This document shows positions 25,949 to 35,523 of a DNA stretch of 64,000 nucleotides, piece by piece. Under the pieces are notes generated by a model, which did no database searches, was not told where the DNA came from, and worked only from the letters and a program-made list of their open reading frames with translations. This DNA is from Capnocytophaga felis. Its GTDB lineage: Bacteria; Bacteroidota; Bacteroidia; Flavobacteriales; Flavobacteriaceae. The stretch lies in the NCBI RefSeq assembly GCF_009684755.1, contig NZ_BLBC01000012.1, positions 1 to 64,000 on the forward strand, read 5' to 3'. Position 1 is the first letter of the stretch. The number at the start of each line of letters is the position of its first letter. Both the position numbers and the translations under genes were made by a program.

Positions 25949-27412
25949 TTATCTTTTTGTTAAAATAGATTTTAAGCGTTTTTTTATTACAGTTTCTTTC
26001 TGAAAAACGATAAAGATATACAATAATAACAGAAAAATTCCGATATACATATTCCTGTCAAAGACATAAAATGAAAGAAACGATGCTAAGATGCTGAATC
26101 CTAAATAAAAACTGATTTTTTTTACATTGTACGGAATGGGATATTTTCGCTGTCCTATGAAGTATGAAGTCAGCATCATTACTAAATAAGTAGCCAAAGT
26201 AGCCAACGCAGAACCTTTGTAACTCAATATTGGAATCAACAGAAAGTTCAATGACACCGTGATGAACATTCCGAATATGGAAATATACGCTCCCACGTGG
26301 GTTCTGTCGGTTACTTTATACCAAACCGAAAGGCTGTGATATACGCCCAAGCAAAGATTTGCAAGCAAAATAATAGGAACAATCCAGAGAGCTTCCCAAT
26401 ATGCCGAGTTGTTTATCAGGATAAGTTTGAAAAAATCGGTAAAAACGGTGATAAAAAGCAGAATAAATGCCCCGAATATGGTGAAATATTCTGTTATCAA
26501 AGCGTATGTTTGTGGTGCATTTTCGCTTTGGGCATTACTAAAAAAGAAAGGCTCAACGCCTAATTTGTATGCCGTTACGAACAGTGTCATAAAAACGCCC
26601 ATTTTGTAACACGCTGAATAAATCCCGATGGTAGCATCGGCGGTTTCAAAAGGCAGTAACATACGCAAAAACACTCTGTCAAAGCCTTCGTTTACGGCAA
26701 AAGCAATTCCGGCAATTAATATCGGAAACGCATAACGAAGCATCTGTTTCCAAAGTGCAAACGAAAAACCAAACCGAATCTGAAAGTAAATTGGCAGCAA
26801 TACTATAAAGGTAAGCAAACTTGCTATGGTATTGGCAATGAAGATATAATATACTTGGTTTTCAATCTGTAAGAAACTCCAGAAAGGATTTTCATTTAGT
26901 TTGGGCAAACCCAGAAAGAAAAACAAATTCAGCAATAAATTTACCGTAACATTCCCTATTTTTATCACGGCGTATGTGAGTGATTTTCCAGCATTTCGGA
27001 GTTGTGCAAACGGAATTACCACCAAAGCGTCCAAAAACAAAATTAGAATACAAAATCCAATCAGATTTACATCATATTCTAACCACTCAGCGATTGAATG
27101 TCGTAGAGGGAATGCGATAAGAAAAAATAATAACGAGCTGAAAAATAATGAAGTAAGAGCTGTGGATTGTACTTTATTTTTGTTCTCTTCTTTTTTGTTC
27201 AGAAAGCGGAAAAAAGCCGTCTCCATTCCGTAGGAAAGCAACACGTTCCCTAAAATAAGATACACAAACAAACCCGAATACACCCCGAAATCGGTAGTTG
27301 ATTTCAATTGATTTACATACAAAGGTGTCAGAATCAATGATATAACACGAGGCAAAATCGTTGCTAATCCGTATATGAGTGTGTGTTTGAATAATTTTTG
27401 AAGTTTGCTCAT
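25949..27412 (-). CDS. polysaccharide/oligosaccharide flippase (MOP superfamily, Wzx-like)
   Basis: 487 residues with about 14 hydrophobic helices evenly spread. The N-terminal pattern HTLIYGLATILPRVISLILTPLYV and DFGVYSGLFVYLI fits the polysaccharide biosynthesis protein branch of the MOP superfamily. It likely flips lipid-linked oligosaccharides across the inner membrane. No glycosyltransferases lie beside it, so its substrate is unknown. Two TAnnTTTG boxes on the minus strand (complements of 27435-27442 and 27443-27450) lie just upstream, divergent to the hpt-adk promoter. Confidence 0.85.
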   Translation of the reverse strand: MSKLQKLFKHTLIYGLATILPRVISLILTPLYVNQLKSTTDFGVYSGLFVYLILGNVLLSYGMETAFFRFLNKKEENKNKVQSTALTSLFFSSLLFFLIAFPLRHSIAEWLEYDVNLIGFCILILFLDALVVIPFAQLRNAGKSLTYAVIKIGNVTVNLLLNLFFFLGLPKLNENPFWSFLQIENQVYYIFIANTIASLLTFIVLLPIYFQIRFGFSFALWKQMLRYAFPILIAGIAFAVNEGFDRVFLRMLLPFETADATIGIYSACYKMGVFMTLFVTAYKLGVEPFFFSNAQSENAPQTYALITEYFTIFGAFILLFITVFTDFFKLILINNSAYWEALWIVPIILLANLCLGVYHSLSVWYKVTDRTHVGAYISIFGMFITVSLNFLLIPILSYKGSALATLATYLVMMLTSYFIGQRKYPIPYNVKKISFYLGFSILASFLSFYVFDRNMYIGIFLLLLYIFIVFQKETVIKKRLKSILTKR

Positions 27413-27464
27413 TTTTTCAGAATATAATGCACTGCAAAACTACAAAAATAGGATAAAAAACATC

Positions 27465-27494
27465 TTGCTTCTTGGCAAAAAAAATGTACCTTTG
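27465..27494 (+). promoter_or_regulatory. promoter of the hpt-adk fusion gene
   Basis: TTG 27465-27467, 19-nt spacer, TACCTTTG 27487-27494; ATG 17 nt downstream at 27512. Confidence 0.8.
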
Positions 27495-27511
27495 CATTTT
27501 ATTTATTTTCT

Positions 27512-28630
27512 ATGGAAATCATAAAAATACACGACAAATCATTCGAGCCTTACATTGAAGCTGAACAAATTCAGCAAATTATTCAGCGAATGGCTTCGGA
27601 AGTGGCTAAAGATATGGAAGATACGTGTCCGTTATTTGTTTCTGTACTCAACGGAGCTTTTATGTTTGCTTCTGATTTTGTGAGGCAATACAAAGCGGAT
27701 TGCGAAATTACTTTCGTGAAGTTGGCTTCTTACCAAGGAATGCAATCTACTGAAAAAGTAGTGGAACTTATTGGGTTAGACATTTCTGTGGAAGGACGTG
27801 ACGTAGTGGTATTGGAAGACATTATCGATACAGGTAATACTTTGGAGGAAATATATCGTATTTTCCGAGACAAAAAAGCCAAATCGTTACGTGTTGCAAC
27901 ACTCTTTTTCAAACCCGATGCATATAAAAAAGATTTAAAAATAGATTACGTCGGGCTACCCATTCCAAATCGGTTTATTGTAGGTTATGGGCTTGATTAT
28001 GACGAATTAGGACGAAATCTACCACAAGTATATCAATTAAACACTTCAATAACGATGACAAACTTAGTTTTATTTGGCAAACCAGGAGCCGGAAAAGGTA
28101 CACAAGCCGCATTTCTGAAAGACAAATACAATTTAGTACATATTTCAACGGGAGATTTATTCCGATTCAATATTAAAAACGAAACCAAATTGGGAAAATT
28201 GGCTCAATCGTATATGGATAAAGGTGATTTGGTTCCTGATGAAGTAACTATACAAATGTTACAGCAGGAAATCGAAAACAATCCAAAAGCGGAAGGTTTT
28301 CTTTTTGACGGTTTCCCCAGAACCATTGCTCAAGCTGAAGCATTAGATGCGTTTTTAGCGTCAAAAGGGATGAAAATAGACGGAACATTAGCTCTGGAAG
28401 CCGATGACGAAGCTCTAATACAACGCCTTTTGGAAAGAGGAAAAGTAAGCGGACGTACTGATGACCAAGATGAAAATAAAATCAGAAACCGATTTGTAGA
28501 ATACAACGAAAAAACTGCTCCGCTTATTGAGTTTTACAAAAAACAAGATAAATATCACAGCATTAATGGCATCGGAACAATTGAAGAAATTACCACACGA
28601 CTTTCGAACGCCATTGACGGACTAAAATAA
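27512..28630 (+). CDS. adk: fused hypoxanthine phosphoribosyltransferase - adenylate kinase
   Basis: 372 residues in one frame. Residues 1 to about 175 are a purine phosphoribosyltransferase with the PRPP-binding motif VVVLEDIIDTGNTLEE. Residues 182-372 are a full adenylate kinase: P-loop GKPGAGKGTQA, NMP-binding HISTGDLFR, FLFDGFPRTIAQAEAL, and the short LID form RLLERGKVSGRTDD (no zinc cysteines). The kinase part has its own methionine (ATG 28055) at the domain boundary. It links purine salvage (hypoxanthine/guanine plus PRPP) with AMP/ADP balance. Such fusions are known in Flavobacteriia. Own promoter and terminator, so monocistronic. Confidence 0.92.
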   Translation: MEIIKIHDKSFEPYIEAEQIQQIIQRMASEVAKDMEDTCPLFVSVLNGAFMFASDFVRQYKADCEITFVKLASYQGMQSTEKVVELIGLDISVEGRDVVVLEDIIDTGNTLEEIYRIFRDKKAKSLRVATLFFKPDAYKKDLKIDYVGLPIPNRFIVGYGLDYDELGRNLPQVYQLNTSITMTNLVLFGKPGAGKGTQAAFLKDKYNLVHISTGDLFRFNIKNETKLGKLAQSYMDKGDLVPDEVTIQMLQQEIENNPKAEGFLFDGFPRTIAQAEALDAFLASKGMKIDGTLALEADDEALIQRLLERGKVSGRTDDQDENKIRNRFVEYNEKTAPLIEFYKKQDKYHSINGIGTIEEITTRLSNAIDGLK

Positions 28631-28647
28631 AAATTGAAAATATTAGG

Positions 28648-28709
28648 ACAAGCCCCAAACCTTTGGAAAAACAATCTTATTTTCAAATGTTTGGGATTGT
28701 TCGTTTTTT
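28648..28709 (+). terminator. terminator between hpt-adk and obgE
   Basis: Long imperfect stem: ACAA..CCCAAAC..TTTG..AAAA on the left against TTTTCAAATGTTTGGG..TTGT on the right, then TCGTTTTTTA. One or two single-base mismatches. Confidence 0.75.
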
Positions 28710-28721
28710 ATAAATCACATT

Positions 28722-29723
28722 ATGACTGAAGGAAATTTCACGGATTATGTAAAAGTATTTGTCGCCTCGGGAAATGGCGGAAAGGGTTCTATGCACTTGC
28801 ATCGGGAGAAGTTCGTTGCCAAAGGCGGACCTGATGGCGGAGATGGCGGAAGAGGCGGACACATCATCATCCGTGGAAATAAAAATCTTTGGACGCTTAT
28901 TCACTTCAAATTCCAGAAACATTTCAGGGCAGGACACGGTGAGGGTGGCGGAGCGAATCGCAGTACGGGAGCCGATGGTAAAGATGTTTATTTGGAAGTT
29001 CCTTTAGGGACAATCGTGAAAAATGCCCTAACGGATGAAGTTTTGTTCGAAATTACGGAAGATAAACAAGAAATTATCGCCTTGCGTGGAGGAAAAGGAG
29101 GTTTGGGTAATTGGCATTTCAGAAGTGCTACCAACCAAACTCCAAGATACGCTCAACCGGGCATTCCTGGTGAAGAAATGGAACTTTTGTTGGAATTAAA
29201 GGTTCTTGCTGATGTAGGTTTTGTTGGTTTTCCAAATGCAGGAAAATCGACTTTATTATCAGTGATTACTTCTGCTAAGCCAAAAATTGGAGATTATCCC
29301 TTTACAACATTGAAGCCTAATTTGGGGATTGTAGAACATCGTGATTTTCAATCTTTTGTGGTGGCAGATATTCCTGGTATTATTGAAGGAGCTGCTGAAG
29401 GGAAAGGATTAGGACATTATTTCTTGCGGCATATCGAACGAAATTCAACACTACTTTTCCTAATCCCTGCCGATAGTAAAGATATTGTGGAAGAGTATCA
29501 CATCTTACTGAATGAATTAAAAGAATATAATCCTGAACTGCTTGATAAAGACAGACTTATAGCTATCTCAAAGTCAGATATGCTTGATGATGAACTCACC
29601 GCCGATATTGAAAAAGAAATAAAACCTGCGTTAAAAGGAATTCCTTTTTTGTTTATTTCATCTGTTTCGGGTAAAGGTATTCAACAGTTAAAAGATACTC
29701 TCTGGAAAATGATTAATAAATAA
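28722..29723 (+). CDS. obgE: Obg-family GTPase, ribosome assembly
   Basis: 333 residues. The N-terminal Obg fold (1-158) has glycine-rich turns GGDGGRGGH and [18 protein letters not shown]. The G domain shows G1 [10 protein letters not shown]3 [16 protein letters not shown] and G5-like SSVSGKGI; the G4 NKxD position is occupied by SKSD. Essential GTPase acting in 50S maturation and stress signalling. Housekeeping neighbour of adk, an association common in Bacteroidetes. Confidence 0.95.
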   Translation: MTEGNFTDYVKVFVASGNGGKGSMHLHREKFVAKGGPDGGDGGRGGHIIIRGNKNLWTLIHFKFQKHFRAGHGEGGGANRSTGADGKDVYLEVPLGTIVKNALTDEVLFEITEDKQEIIALRGGKGGLGNWHFRSATNQTPRYAQPGIPGEEMELLLELKVLADVGFVGFPNAGKSTLLSVITSAKPKIGDYPFTTLKPNLGIVEHRDFQSFVVADIPGIIEGAAEGKGLGHYFLRHIERNSTLLFLIPADSKDIVEEYHILLNELKEYNPELLDKDRLIAISKSDMLDDELTADIEKEIKPALKGIPFLFISSVSGKGIQQLKDTLWKMINK

Positions 29724-29729
29724 AAGCAT

Positions 29730-29767
29730 AAAAAATAAATCCCGTTTTAAGCGGGATTTATTTTTTG
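29730..29767. terminator. bidirectional terminator after obgE
   Basis: Stem AAAAAATAAATCCCG against CGGGATTTATTTTTT with a 7-nt loop; serves obgE and the convergent MFS transporter gene. Confidence 0.88.
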
Positions 29768-29787
29768 GTAAATGTATATTTTCAATT

Positions 29788-31116
29788 CTAAACTTTCATA
29801 AATCGTTTGTAATATCCGAAGAAAAGGATGAAACTATAACAAACAACCAATGCCAAGAAAGCCATTTTAAACCCAATATTATCCGTTAAAAATCCGAAAA
29901 GTGGCGGAATGATAGCCCCTCCTACAATCATCGTACATAGAATACCTGATGCTTGAGGTCTCAACTCTCCCAACCCTTCTGAGGCCAATGTGAAAATAGT
30001 TGGGAACATAATTGAGTTAAATAATCCTACTGATAAAATGCTCCACATTGAGAGTAACCCATCTGTATTTATTGATATCAATATCAAAGATATAGCAATC
30101 ACTGAGAAGAAAATAAGCACCTTAGCCGGAGCGATAATTTTTGTGAGAAATGCTCCTACAAAACGTCCTATCATTGCTCCTGCCCAATAAAATGTAACAA
30201 AAATACCTACCACAGCTTTAGGGTCGTTACTTGTGAGGTCTTGCTCACCAAAAACTTTTCCTAAACTTACAATTATAGAACGCATTGCTTGATTCTCAAG
30301 GACTTCCTTCGCAATATTAATTTCAACAAAATAGTTAACCAAATAACTTCCTATTGCTACTTCAGCTCCCACATACAAGAATATGGCAACAGCTCCTAAC
30401 ATCAATCCTTGTTTTTTAAACAAAGAAAAATACCCTTTGGTAGAACCTGTGCTACTGCTTTCGTCAATGATTTTTGGTAATTTTACAAAGGCAAAAATCA
30501 ATGCCATTATAATGATGAAAACAGCAATACTTATGAAAGGAGTTTGTACTGCTGAGGCTTCCGATACAAAATAGGCTTCTTGCTCTGCTGGGCTTAATGC
30601 TTTTATCTCATCGGCTCCTTTAACTCTGTCGCTAAGAATAAAAATTGCACCAACAATGGGAGCAATCGTAGTTCCTAAAGAATTGAAAGCCTGTGATAAA
30701 TTCAATCTACTTGAAGCCCCCGACTCCTCTCCCAAAACAGATACATACGGATTAGCAGCTACTTGTAAGAAAGTAATCCCACTAGCCAATACAAATACTG
30801 CCAACATAAAAACTACCATCATACGCTGTGAGGCTGCCGGATAAAATAAAAAACAACCTACCGCCATTGTCAATAATCCTAAAATAATTCCTCTTTGGTA
30901 ACCAATTCTTGATAAAATAAATCCTGCCGGAATAGAAAACAAGAAATATGCAGTGAAGAACGCAAACTGAATCATTCCCGCTTGAAAATAATTCAATGTA
31001 AAAACATCTCTAAGACGCGGAATGAGAGAATCTATCAATACGGTAACAAATCCCCAAAGAAAAAACAATGCAGTAACAAATATAAATGCTTTTTTGTAAC
31101 TTTTTTGTGTATTCAT
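29788..31116 (-). CDS. sugar MFS transporter (FucP/GluP family)
   Basis: 442 residues, 12 transmembrane helices. Family pattern FFLWGFVTVLIDSLIPRLRDVF in helix 1 region, QAANPYVSVLG (here QVAANPYVSVLGEE) and SRLNLSQAFNSLG are typical of the glucose/galactose/fucose-H+ symporter branch. The exact sugar cannot be told. A -7 box TAACTTTG (complement of 31145-31152) lies upstream, and a perfect 14-bp palindrome GTTATAATTATAAC (31197-31210) lies 45 nt further, a possible operator. No catabolic genes adjoin it. Confidence 0.88.
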   Translation of the reverse strand: MNTQKSYKKAFIFVTALFFLWGFVTVLIDSLIPRLRDVFTLNYFQAGMIQFAFFTAYFLFSIPAGFILSRIGYQRGIILGLLTMAVGCFLFYPAASQRMMVVFMLAVFVLASGITFLQVAANPYVSVLGEESGASSRLNLSQAFNSLGTTIAPIVGAIFILSDRVKGADEIKALSPAEQEAYFVSEASAVQTPFISIAVFIIIMALIFAFVKLPKIIDESSSTGSTKGYFSLFKKQGLMLGAVAIFLYVGAEVAIGSYLVNYFVEINIAKEVLENQAMRSIIVSLGKVFGEQDLTSNDPKAVVGIFVTFYWAGAMIGRFVGAFLTKIIAPAKVLIFFSVIAISLILISINTDGLLSMWSILSVGLFNSIMFPTIFTLASEGLGELRPQASGILCTMIVGGAIIPPLFGFLTDNIGFKMAFLALVVCYSFILFFGYYKRFMKV

Positions 31117-31290
31117 TATGTTATGATCGTTAAAATTGCGAAAGCAAAGTTAGCAATTTTAACCCATAAATTAATTATTCTTTAACATTTTATTTTGTTA
31201 TAATTATAACGAAAAGAAAGCGAAACATTTTAAAGGCAAAATTATTTCATCTTTTTCTCTCTTGAAAATTATAAAAAATAAAATTAGGTA

Positions 31291-32040
31291 CTATGATTTT
31301 AACGAATAATTTTTTCCTTGAATTTTGTAACACGCACGTTTTGAAGCGTTTTCTTCGGCTTTCTTTTTAGATGTCGCTCTGGCTTTTGTTACAGAAAAAC
31401 CCTCTACATACACCTTAGCTACAAAATAACGAATGTCCGACCTGTCTTCTGTATCTTCTTCAGTTTCAAAAGTAAAACTTCGTTTGTGTTTTTGACACCA
31501 CTCAATAAGAAGGCTTTTATGACTGATAATCTTTTCCTCTAAATTTTTTAAGTTAATATAAGGATTTATTAACTTTTTCTCGATGAATTTAGAACATTCC
31601 GTATAGCCTTTATCCAAATAAATTGCACCTATAAGAGCTTCAAATAAATTTCCGGTAATATTATTTCCTAACTGCTTAGGGGTGAGTTTAGTTCGAAGAA
31701 AATCCAATAAACCCAACTCTTCACCTAACTGATTAAGGTTACGCCTCTCCACAATTTTGGAACGCATTTTTGTAAGATATCCCTCGTCCTCATCCGGAGC
31801 ACTTCTAAAAATGTAATCAGCAATAACCGCTCCCAGAATAGCATCTCCCAAAAATTCCAATCGTTCGTAACTTTTGCGTGTACTTTTCTTATATTGGTAT
31901 GAAGGATGTGTAAAAGCTTCACTATAAATGGATAAACTTTTGGGTGAGTATCCTAAAAGAGCTTTCATTTTGGAATAAAAAATCCCGTCTTTTTTCTTGT
32001 TAAAACGGGTTAAATTGAATATTTTTTTTAAGTTAAACAC
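31291..32040 (-). CDS. rnc: ribonuclease III
   Basis: 249 residues. RNase III signature ERLEFLGDAILGAVIADYIF (about residues 60-80) with catalytic Glu/Asp residues, and a second acidic motif NLFEALIGAIYLD. A double-stranded RNA-binding domain occupies the C-terminal 70 residues (SLLIEWCQKHKRS to KKKAEENASKRA). Cuts rRNA precursors and structured RNAs. Third gene of acpP-fabF-rnc; 10 nt after fabF. Confidence 0.95.
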   Translation of the reverse strand: MFNLKKIFNLTRFNKKKDGIFYSKMKALLGYSPKSLSIYSEAFTHPSYQYKKSTRKSYERLEFLGDAILGAVIADYIFRSAPDEDEGYLTKMRSKIVERRNLNQLGEELGLLDFLRTKLTPKQLGNNITGNLFEALIGAIYLDKGYTECSKFIEKKLINPYINLKNLEEKIISHKSLLIEWCQKHKRSFTFETEEDTEDRSDIRYFVAKVYVEGFSVTKARATSKKKAEENASKRACYKIQGKNYSLKS

Positions 32041-32050
32041 AAATCAAAGT

Positions 32051-33298
32051 TTATATCTTTTTGAATAACAAACATGCATTGTGTCCTCCAAAACCAAATG
32101 TGTTACTCATCGCAACTTTCACATCGCGTTTTTGAGCTTTGTTAAAAGTGAAATTCAATTTTGGATCAATTTTCTCATCGGGTGTTTCAAAATTAATCGT
32201 TGGAGGAATCATTCCATACTTTACAGAAAGGATTGAAGCTACTGCCTCAACAGCTCCTGCTGCACCCAACAAGTGCCCAGTCATTGATTTTGTAGAATTC
32301 AGGTTGATATTGTATGCGTGTTGCCCAAATACATCCAATACAGCTTTTGATTCGGCAATATCACCCAAAGGAGTAGAGGTTCCGTGTAAATTGATAGTGT
32401 CAACTTCTTCTGGTTGCACTCCCGAATCTCTTAAGCAGTTAAGCATCACATTTTTAGCTCCCAATCCCTCAGGATGTGGTGCCGTCATATGATGGGCGTC
32501 TGCCGAAAGTCCTCCACCAGCTAATTCACAATAAATGGTAGCTCCGCGTGCGATTGCGTGTTCGTATTCTTCCAAAACTATTGCAGCTGCTCCTTCTCCA
32601 AGTACGAATCCGTCACGATTTGCGTCAAACGGTCGAGAGGCTTTCGCTGGTTCATCGTTTCGTGTGGAAAGTGCGTGAAGAGCGTTGAAACCTCCCATTC
32701 CTGCGATGGTTACTGCTGCTTCCGAACCTCCTGAAATAATGATATCTGCGTGCCCTAAACGGATGTAATTCAAGGCATCAATCATTGCATTAGCTGCTGA
32801 TGCACAAGCAGATACGGTCGTGAAATTTGGTCCTCTGTATCCGTGACGTATGGAAATCATCCCTGAGGCAATATCTGCAATCATTTTAGGAATGAAAAAA
32901 GGATTGAAACGAGGCGTTCCGTCACCTTTTGTGAAGTTGGTAACTTCTTCCTGAAAAGTTTCCAATCCTCCAATTCCTGAACCCCAAATAACACCAACTC
33001 GGTCTTTATCAATGGTTTCAGAATTAATTTTAGCATCTTTGATAGCCTCATCTGAAGCTACAAGAGCATATTGTGCAAATTTGTCTAATTTTCTGGCTTC
33101 TTTTCTGTCCAAAAAATCTTCCACTTTAAAGTTTTTTACCTCGCAAGCGAATTTTGTTTTGAATTTTGAAGCATCAAAATGTGTTATGGCGGCTGCTCCA
33201 CTTGTACCTGCAATCAAATTTTCCCAATATTCCTGAACGTTGTTTCCAATTGGGGTTAAAGCACCTAAGCCTGTTACTACAACACGTCTGTTTTTCAT
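32051..33298 (-). CDS. fabF: beta-ketoacyl-ACP synthase II
   Basis: 415 residues from ATG 33298; a TTG four codons upstream is not needed. Condensing-enzyme triad: Cys in TVSACASAANAM, His in NLHGTSTPLGD and His in KSMTGHLLGAAG. It elongates acyl-ACP with malonyl-ACP in type II fatty-acid synthesis. Behind acpP (118-nt gap that holds the heptamer repeat array 33368-33409) and before rnc. Confidence 0.96.
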   Translation of the reverse strand: MKNRRVVVTGLGALTPIGNNVQEYWENLIAGTSGAAAITHFDASKFKTKFACEVKNFKVEDFLDRKEARKLDKFAQYALVASDEAIKDAKINSETIDKDRVGVIWGSGIGGLETFQEEVTNFTKGDGTPRFNPFFIPKMIADIASGMISIRHGYRGPNFTTVSACASAANAMIDALNYIRLGHADIIISGGSEAAVTIAGMGGFNALHALSTRNDEPAKASRPFDANRDGFVLGEGAAAIVLEEYEHAIARGATIYCELAGGGLSADAHHMTAPHPEGLGAKNVMLNCLRDSGVQPEEVDTINLHGTSTPLGDIAESKAVLDVFGQHAYNINLNSTKSMTGHLLGAAGAVEAVASILSVKYGMIPPTINFETPDEKIDPKLNFTFNKAQKRDVKVAMSNTFGFGGHNACLLFKKI

Positions 33299-33367
33299 AG
33301 AATTAAACAAATTTATAAATTAATTTAATAAAAAAACAGTAAGCTATAAGCTATAACTCTAAAAAAT

Positions 33368-33409
33368 TACAGTTCAAGGCTTACAGCTCACTGTTCATAG
33401 CTCACAACT
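33368..33409. repeat. six degenerate heptamers between acpP and fabF
   Basis: On the minus strand: AGTTGTG, AGCTATG, AACAGTG, AGCTGTA, AGCCTTG, AACTGTA; exactly 42 bp, with two further ATAGCTT units beyond a short A/T run. Same unit length and array length as the array at 15940-15981 but a different core sequence. Confidence 0.6.
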
Positions 33410-33416
33410 TAAAAAA

Positions 33417-33653
33417 TTATTGTTTAGCCTCCTCAATATATTTGATTGCTTGACCAACAGTTGAAATGTTTTCTGCTTGGTCATCAGGGATTTGAATATC
33501 AAATTCTTTTTCAAACTCCATAATCAATTCCACTGTGTCTAATGAATCAGCTCCTAAGTCGTTTGTGAAGCTTGCGTCTGCAACTACTTCATTTTCATCT
33601 ACACCTAACTTATCAACAATAATAGCTTTAACTCTTGATGCAATGTCTGACAT
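33417..33653 (-). CDS. acpP: acyl carrier protein
   Basis: 78 residues, acidic. Phosphopantetheine attachment Ser in [14 protein letters not shown]. Carries acyl chains for fatty-acid synthesis. First gene of acpP-fabF-rnc. Upstream, a TATTTTTG on the minus strand near 33680-33695 could be its -7 box, but no -33 was found at normal distance. Confidence 0.97.
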   Translation of the reverse strand: MSDIASRVKAIIVDKLGVDENEVVADASFTNDLGADSLDTVELIMEFEKEFDIQIPDDQAENISTVGQAIKYIEEAKQ

Positions 33654-33856
33654 AATTTTCTTTTTTTAATTATAAATACTGGGGGCAAAAATAATAAACT
33701 TTTTTCTAAAAAGCCACTTTTATCAAAAAATATGCTGTTTTTTTAACGTTAAAGTTGGTAACAGTTTTAAATACAGTAGTTTATCAAATGGTTAAAACTT
33801 ACCAAGCTAAGTACATAAGTTTGTTTAAATACCTAAATAATTGTAAATTGTGCGCG

Positions 33857-35083
33857 TTATAAATCCTGATTTGTGTCGTCTTCTATAAACTCTGGATATA
33901 AGAAATTATTGTACGGAAAACGTGTGATGTGTATTTCTCGTACTTTGGCATATACTTTTTCGCGGAATTCTTCCAAATTATCTTTATTCAATGCCGAAAT
34001 AAAAAGCACATCGTTGCCTACTTTGTTCATCCAAGTTTGTTTCCATTGCTCCAATGAAAAATGTTTGGAGGTGGGCTCGGTAATGAGGTCGTCTTCTGCT
34101 ATGGTTTGATGTTTGTAAGCATCTATTTTGTTGAAAACCATAATTGTAGGCTTGTCAGCACTTTTAATTTCTGCGAGAATTTGATTTACCGAATGGATGT
34201 GTTCTTCAAAATTCGGATGTGAAATGTCCACAATATGAAGCAGTAAATCCGCCTCACGAACCTCGTCTAACGTACTTTTAAACGACTCAATAAGTTGCGT
34301 GGGTAATTTTCGGATAAATCCTACAGTATCAGATAGTAAAAACGGAAGATTCCCGATAACCACTTTCCGTACAGTAGTATCCAAAGTGGCAAAAAGTTTA
34401 TTTTCGGCAAATACCTCACTTTTGCTAATGACATTCATTAATGTGGATTTTCCAACGTTGGTATATCCGATAAGTGCCACACGCACCATTGCCCCGCGAT
34501 TTCCGCGTTGTACAGCCATTTGGCGGTCAATGGTGGCGAGTTTTTTCTTCAAAAGGGCGATGCGGTCGCGTACGATACGGCGGTCGGTTTCGATTTCGGT
34601 TTCTCCGGGGCCACGCATACCAATTCCTCCACGCTGACGTTCAAGGTGCGTCCAAAGTCCGGTTAATCGAGGTAAAAGATATTGATATTGAGCTAATTCT
34701 ACTTGAGTTCGGGAATAACTGGTTTGTGCTCGTTGTGCAAAGATATCCAAAATAAGTCCGGTTCGATCGAGGATTTTCGCCTTCAAAATACGTTCGATGT
34801 TTTTCTGTTGTGCGGGCGAAAGTTCGTCGTCAAAAATAACGGTTCCGACTTCATTTTCTTCCACAAACTGTTGTACTTCCTCCATTTTTCCTGTTCCTAT
34901 AAAGGTTTTCGGATTCGGAACATCTAACTTTTGAGTGAATCGTTTTAAAACTTCTCCGCCTGCCGTGTAGGTAAGAAATTCCAATTCATCTAAGTATTCT
35001 TTTGATTTTTCTTCGTCTTGCAATTGGTTGATGATGCCCACCAACACTACTTTTTCGTAATTTAGATTTATCTGTTCGAGCAT
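33857..35083 (-). CDS. hflX: HflX GTPase
   Basis: 408 residues from ATG 35083 (MLEQINLNYEKVVLVG). A frame open to 35158 would add 25 residues, but the -7 box at 35107-35114 lies inside that extension. The N-terminal HflX domain contains GKMEEVQQFV and LDIFAQRAQTSYSRTQVELAQYQYLLPRL; the G domain has GYTNVGKST, DTVGFIRKLP and NKID. It rescues stalled or hibernating ribosomes. Short acidic C-terminus. Confidence 0.94.
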   Translation of the reverse strand: MLEQINLNYEKVVLVGIINQLQDEEKSKEYLDELEFLTYTAGGEVLKRFTQKLDVPNPKTFIGTGKMEEVQQFVEENEVGTVIFDDELSPAQQKNIERILKAKILDRTGLILDIFAQRAQTSYSRTQVELAQYQYLLPRLTGLWTHLERQRGGIGMRGPGETEIETDRRIVRDRIALLKKKLATIDRQMAVQRGNRGAMVRVALIGYTNVGKSTLMNVISKSEVFAENKLFATLDTTVRKVVIGNLPFLLSDTVGFIRKLPTQLIESFKSTLDEVREADLLLHIVDISHPNFEEHIHSVNQILAEIKSADKPTIMVFNKIDAYKHQTIAEDDLITEPTSKHFSLEQWKQTWMNKVGNDVLFISALNKDNLEEFREKVYAKVREIHITRFPYNNFLYPEFIEDDTNQDL

Positions 35084-35106
35084 AGTATGCTTAATTCTTT
35101 TGTTTG

Positions 35107-35114
35107 CAAAAGTA
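35107..35114 (-). promoter_or_regulatory. -7 box of hflX
   Basis: TACTTTTG on the minus strand, exact TAnnTTTG, 23 nt before ATG 35083. No TTG at the -33 position. It decides the hflX start. Confidence 0.5.
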
Positions 35115-35314
35115 ACAAAATAATTTTTTAATCTAAGGAAAAATGTATCCTCAACCAATAAAAACTACTTAATTTAATAGGTGCAAAAATTCTTTTTTGT
35201 CTTCTCTTCAGATGTCAAGTAGAAAAAATGCATTTCATTGTTTAAATTCCAATTTCTGATTTTCAGATGGTTAATAAATAAAATGAAAAAAAAGTCATTT
35301 TTTTTACGAAAAAA

Positions 35315-35345
35315 TTTGCAGAAATAAAATTTTGTACTACCTTTG
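35315..35345 (+). promoter_or_regulatory. promoter of tRNA-Asp
   Basis: TTTG 35315-35318, 19-nt spacer, TACCTTTG 35338-35345; the mature tRNA begins 40 nt downstream. Confidence 0.8.
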
Positions 35346-35385
35346 CAACCGCAATGATGAAATGAGATATTCATTAATGTAAATT

Positions 35386-35459
35386 GGTCTGGTAGTTCAG
35401 TTGGTTAGAATACATGCCTGTCACGCATGGGGTCGCGGGTTCGAGTCCCGTCCAGACCG
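35386..35459 (+). tRNA. tRNA-Asp (GTC)
   Basis: 74 nt: acceptor GGTCTGG/CCAGACC, anticodon loop CTGTCAC with anticodon GTC, T-arm GCGGG-TTCGAGT-CCCGT (last pair G-T), discriminator G as required for tRNA-Asp identity; CCA not encoded. Confidence 0.95.
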
Positions 35460-35523
35460 CGATAAAATTTAGTTGTGTTGTTTTGTGTAAATACTTTTAC
35501 ACGGGTTTATAGTAAACCAATGG

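Noticed and set aside
35084..35158. 25-residue extension of HflX
   Set aside because: The -7 box TACTTTTG lies inside it and the family begins near MLEQINLNYEKVVLVG.
35174..35374. 66-codon frame on the minus strand upstream of tRNA-Asp
   Set aside because: Covers the tRNA promoter, has biased low-complexity composition and no recognisable content.
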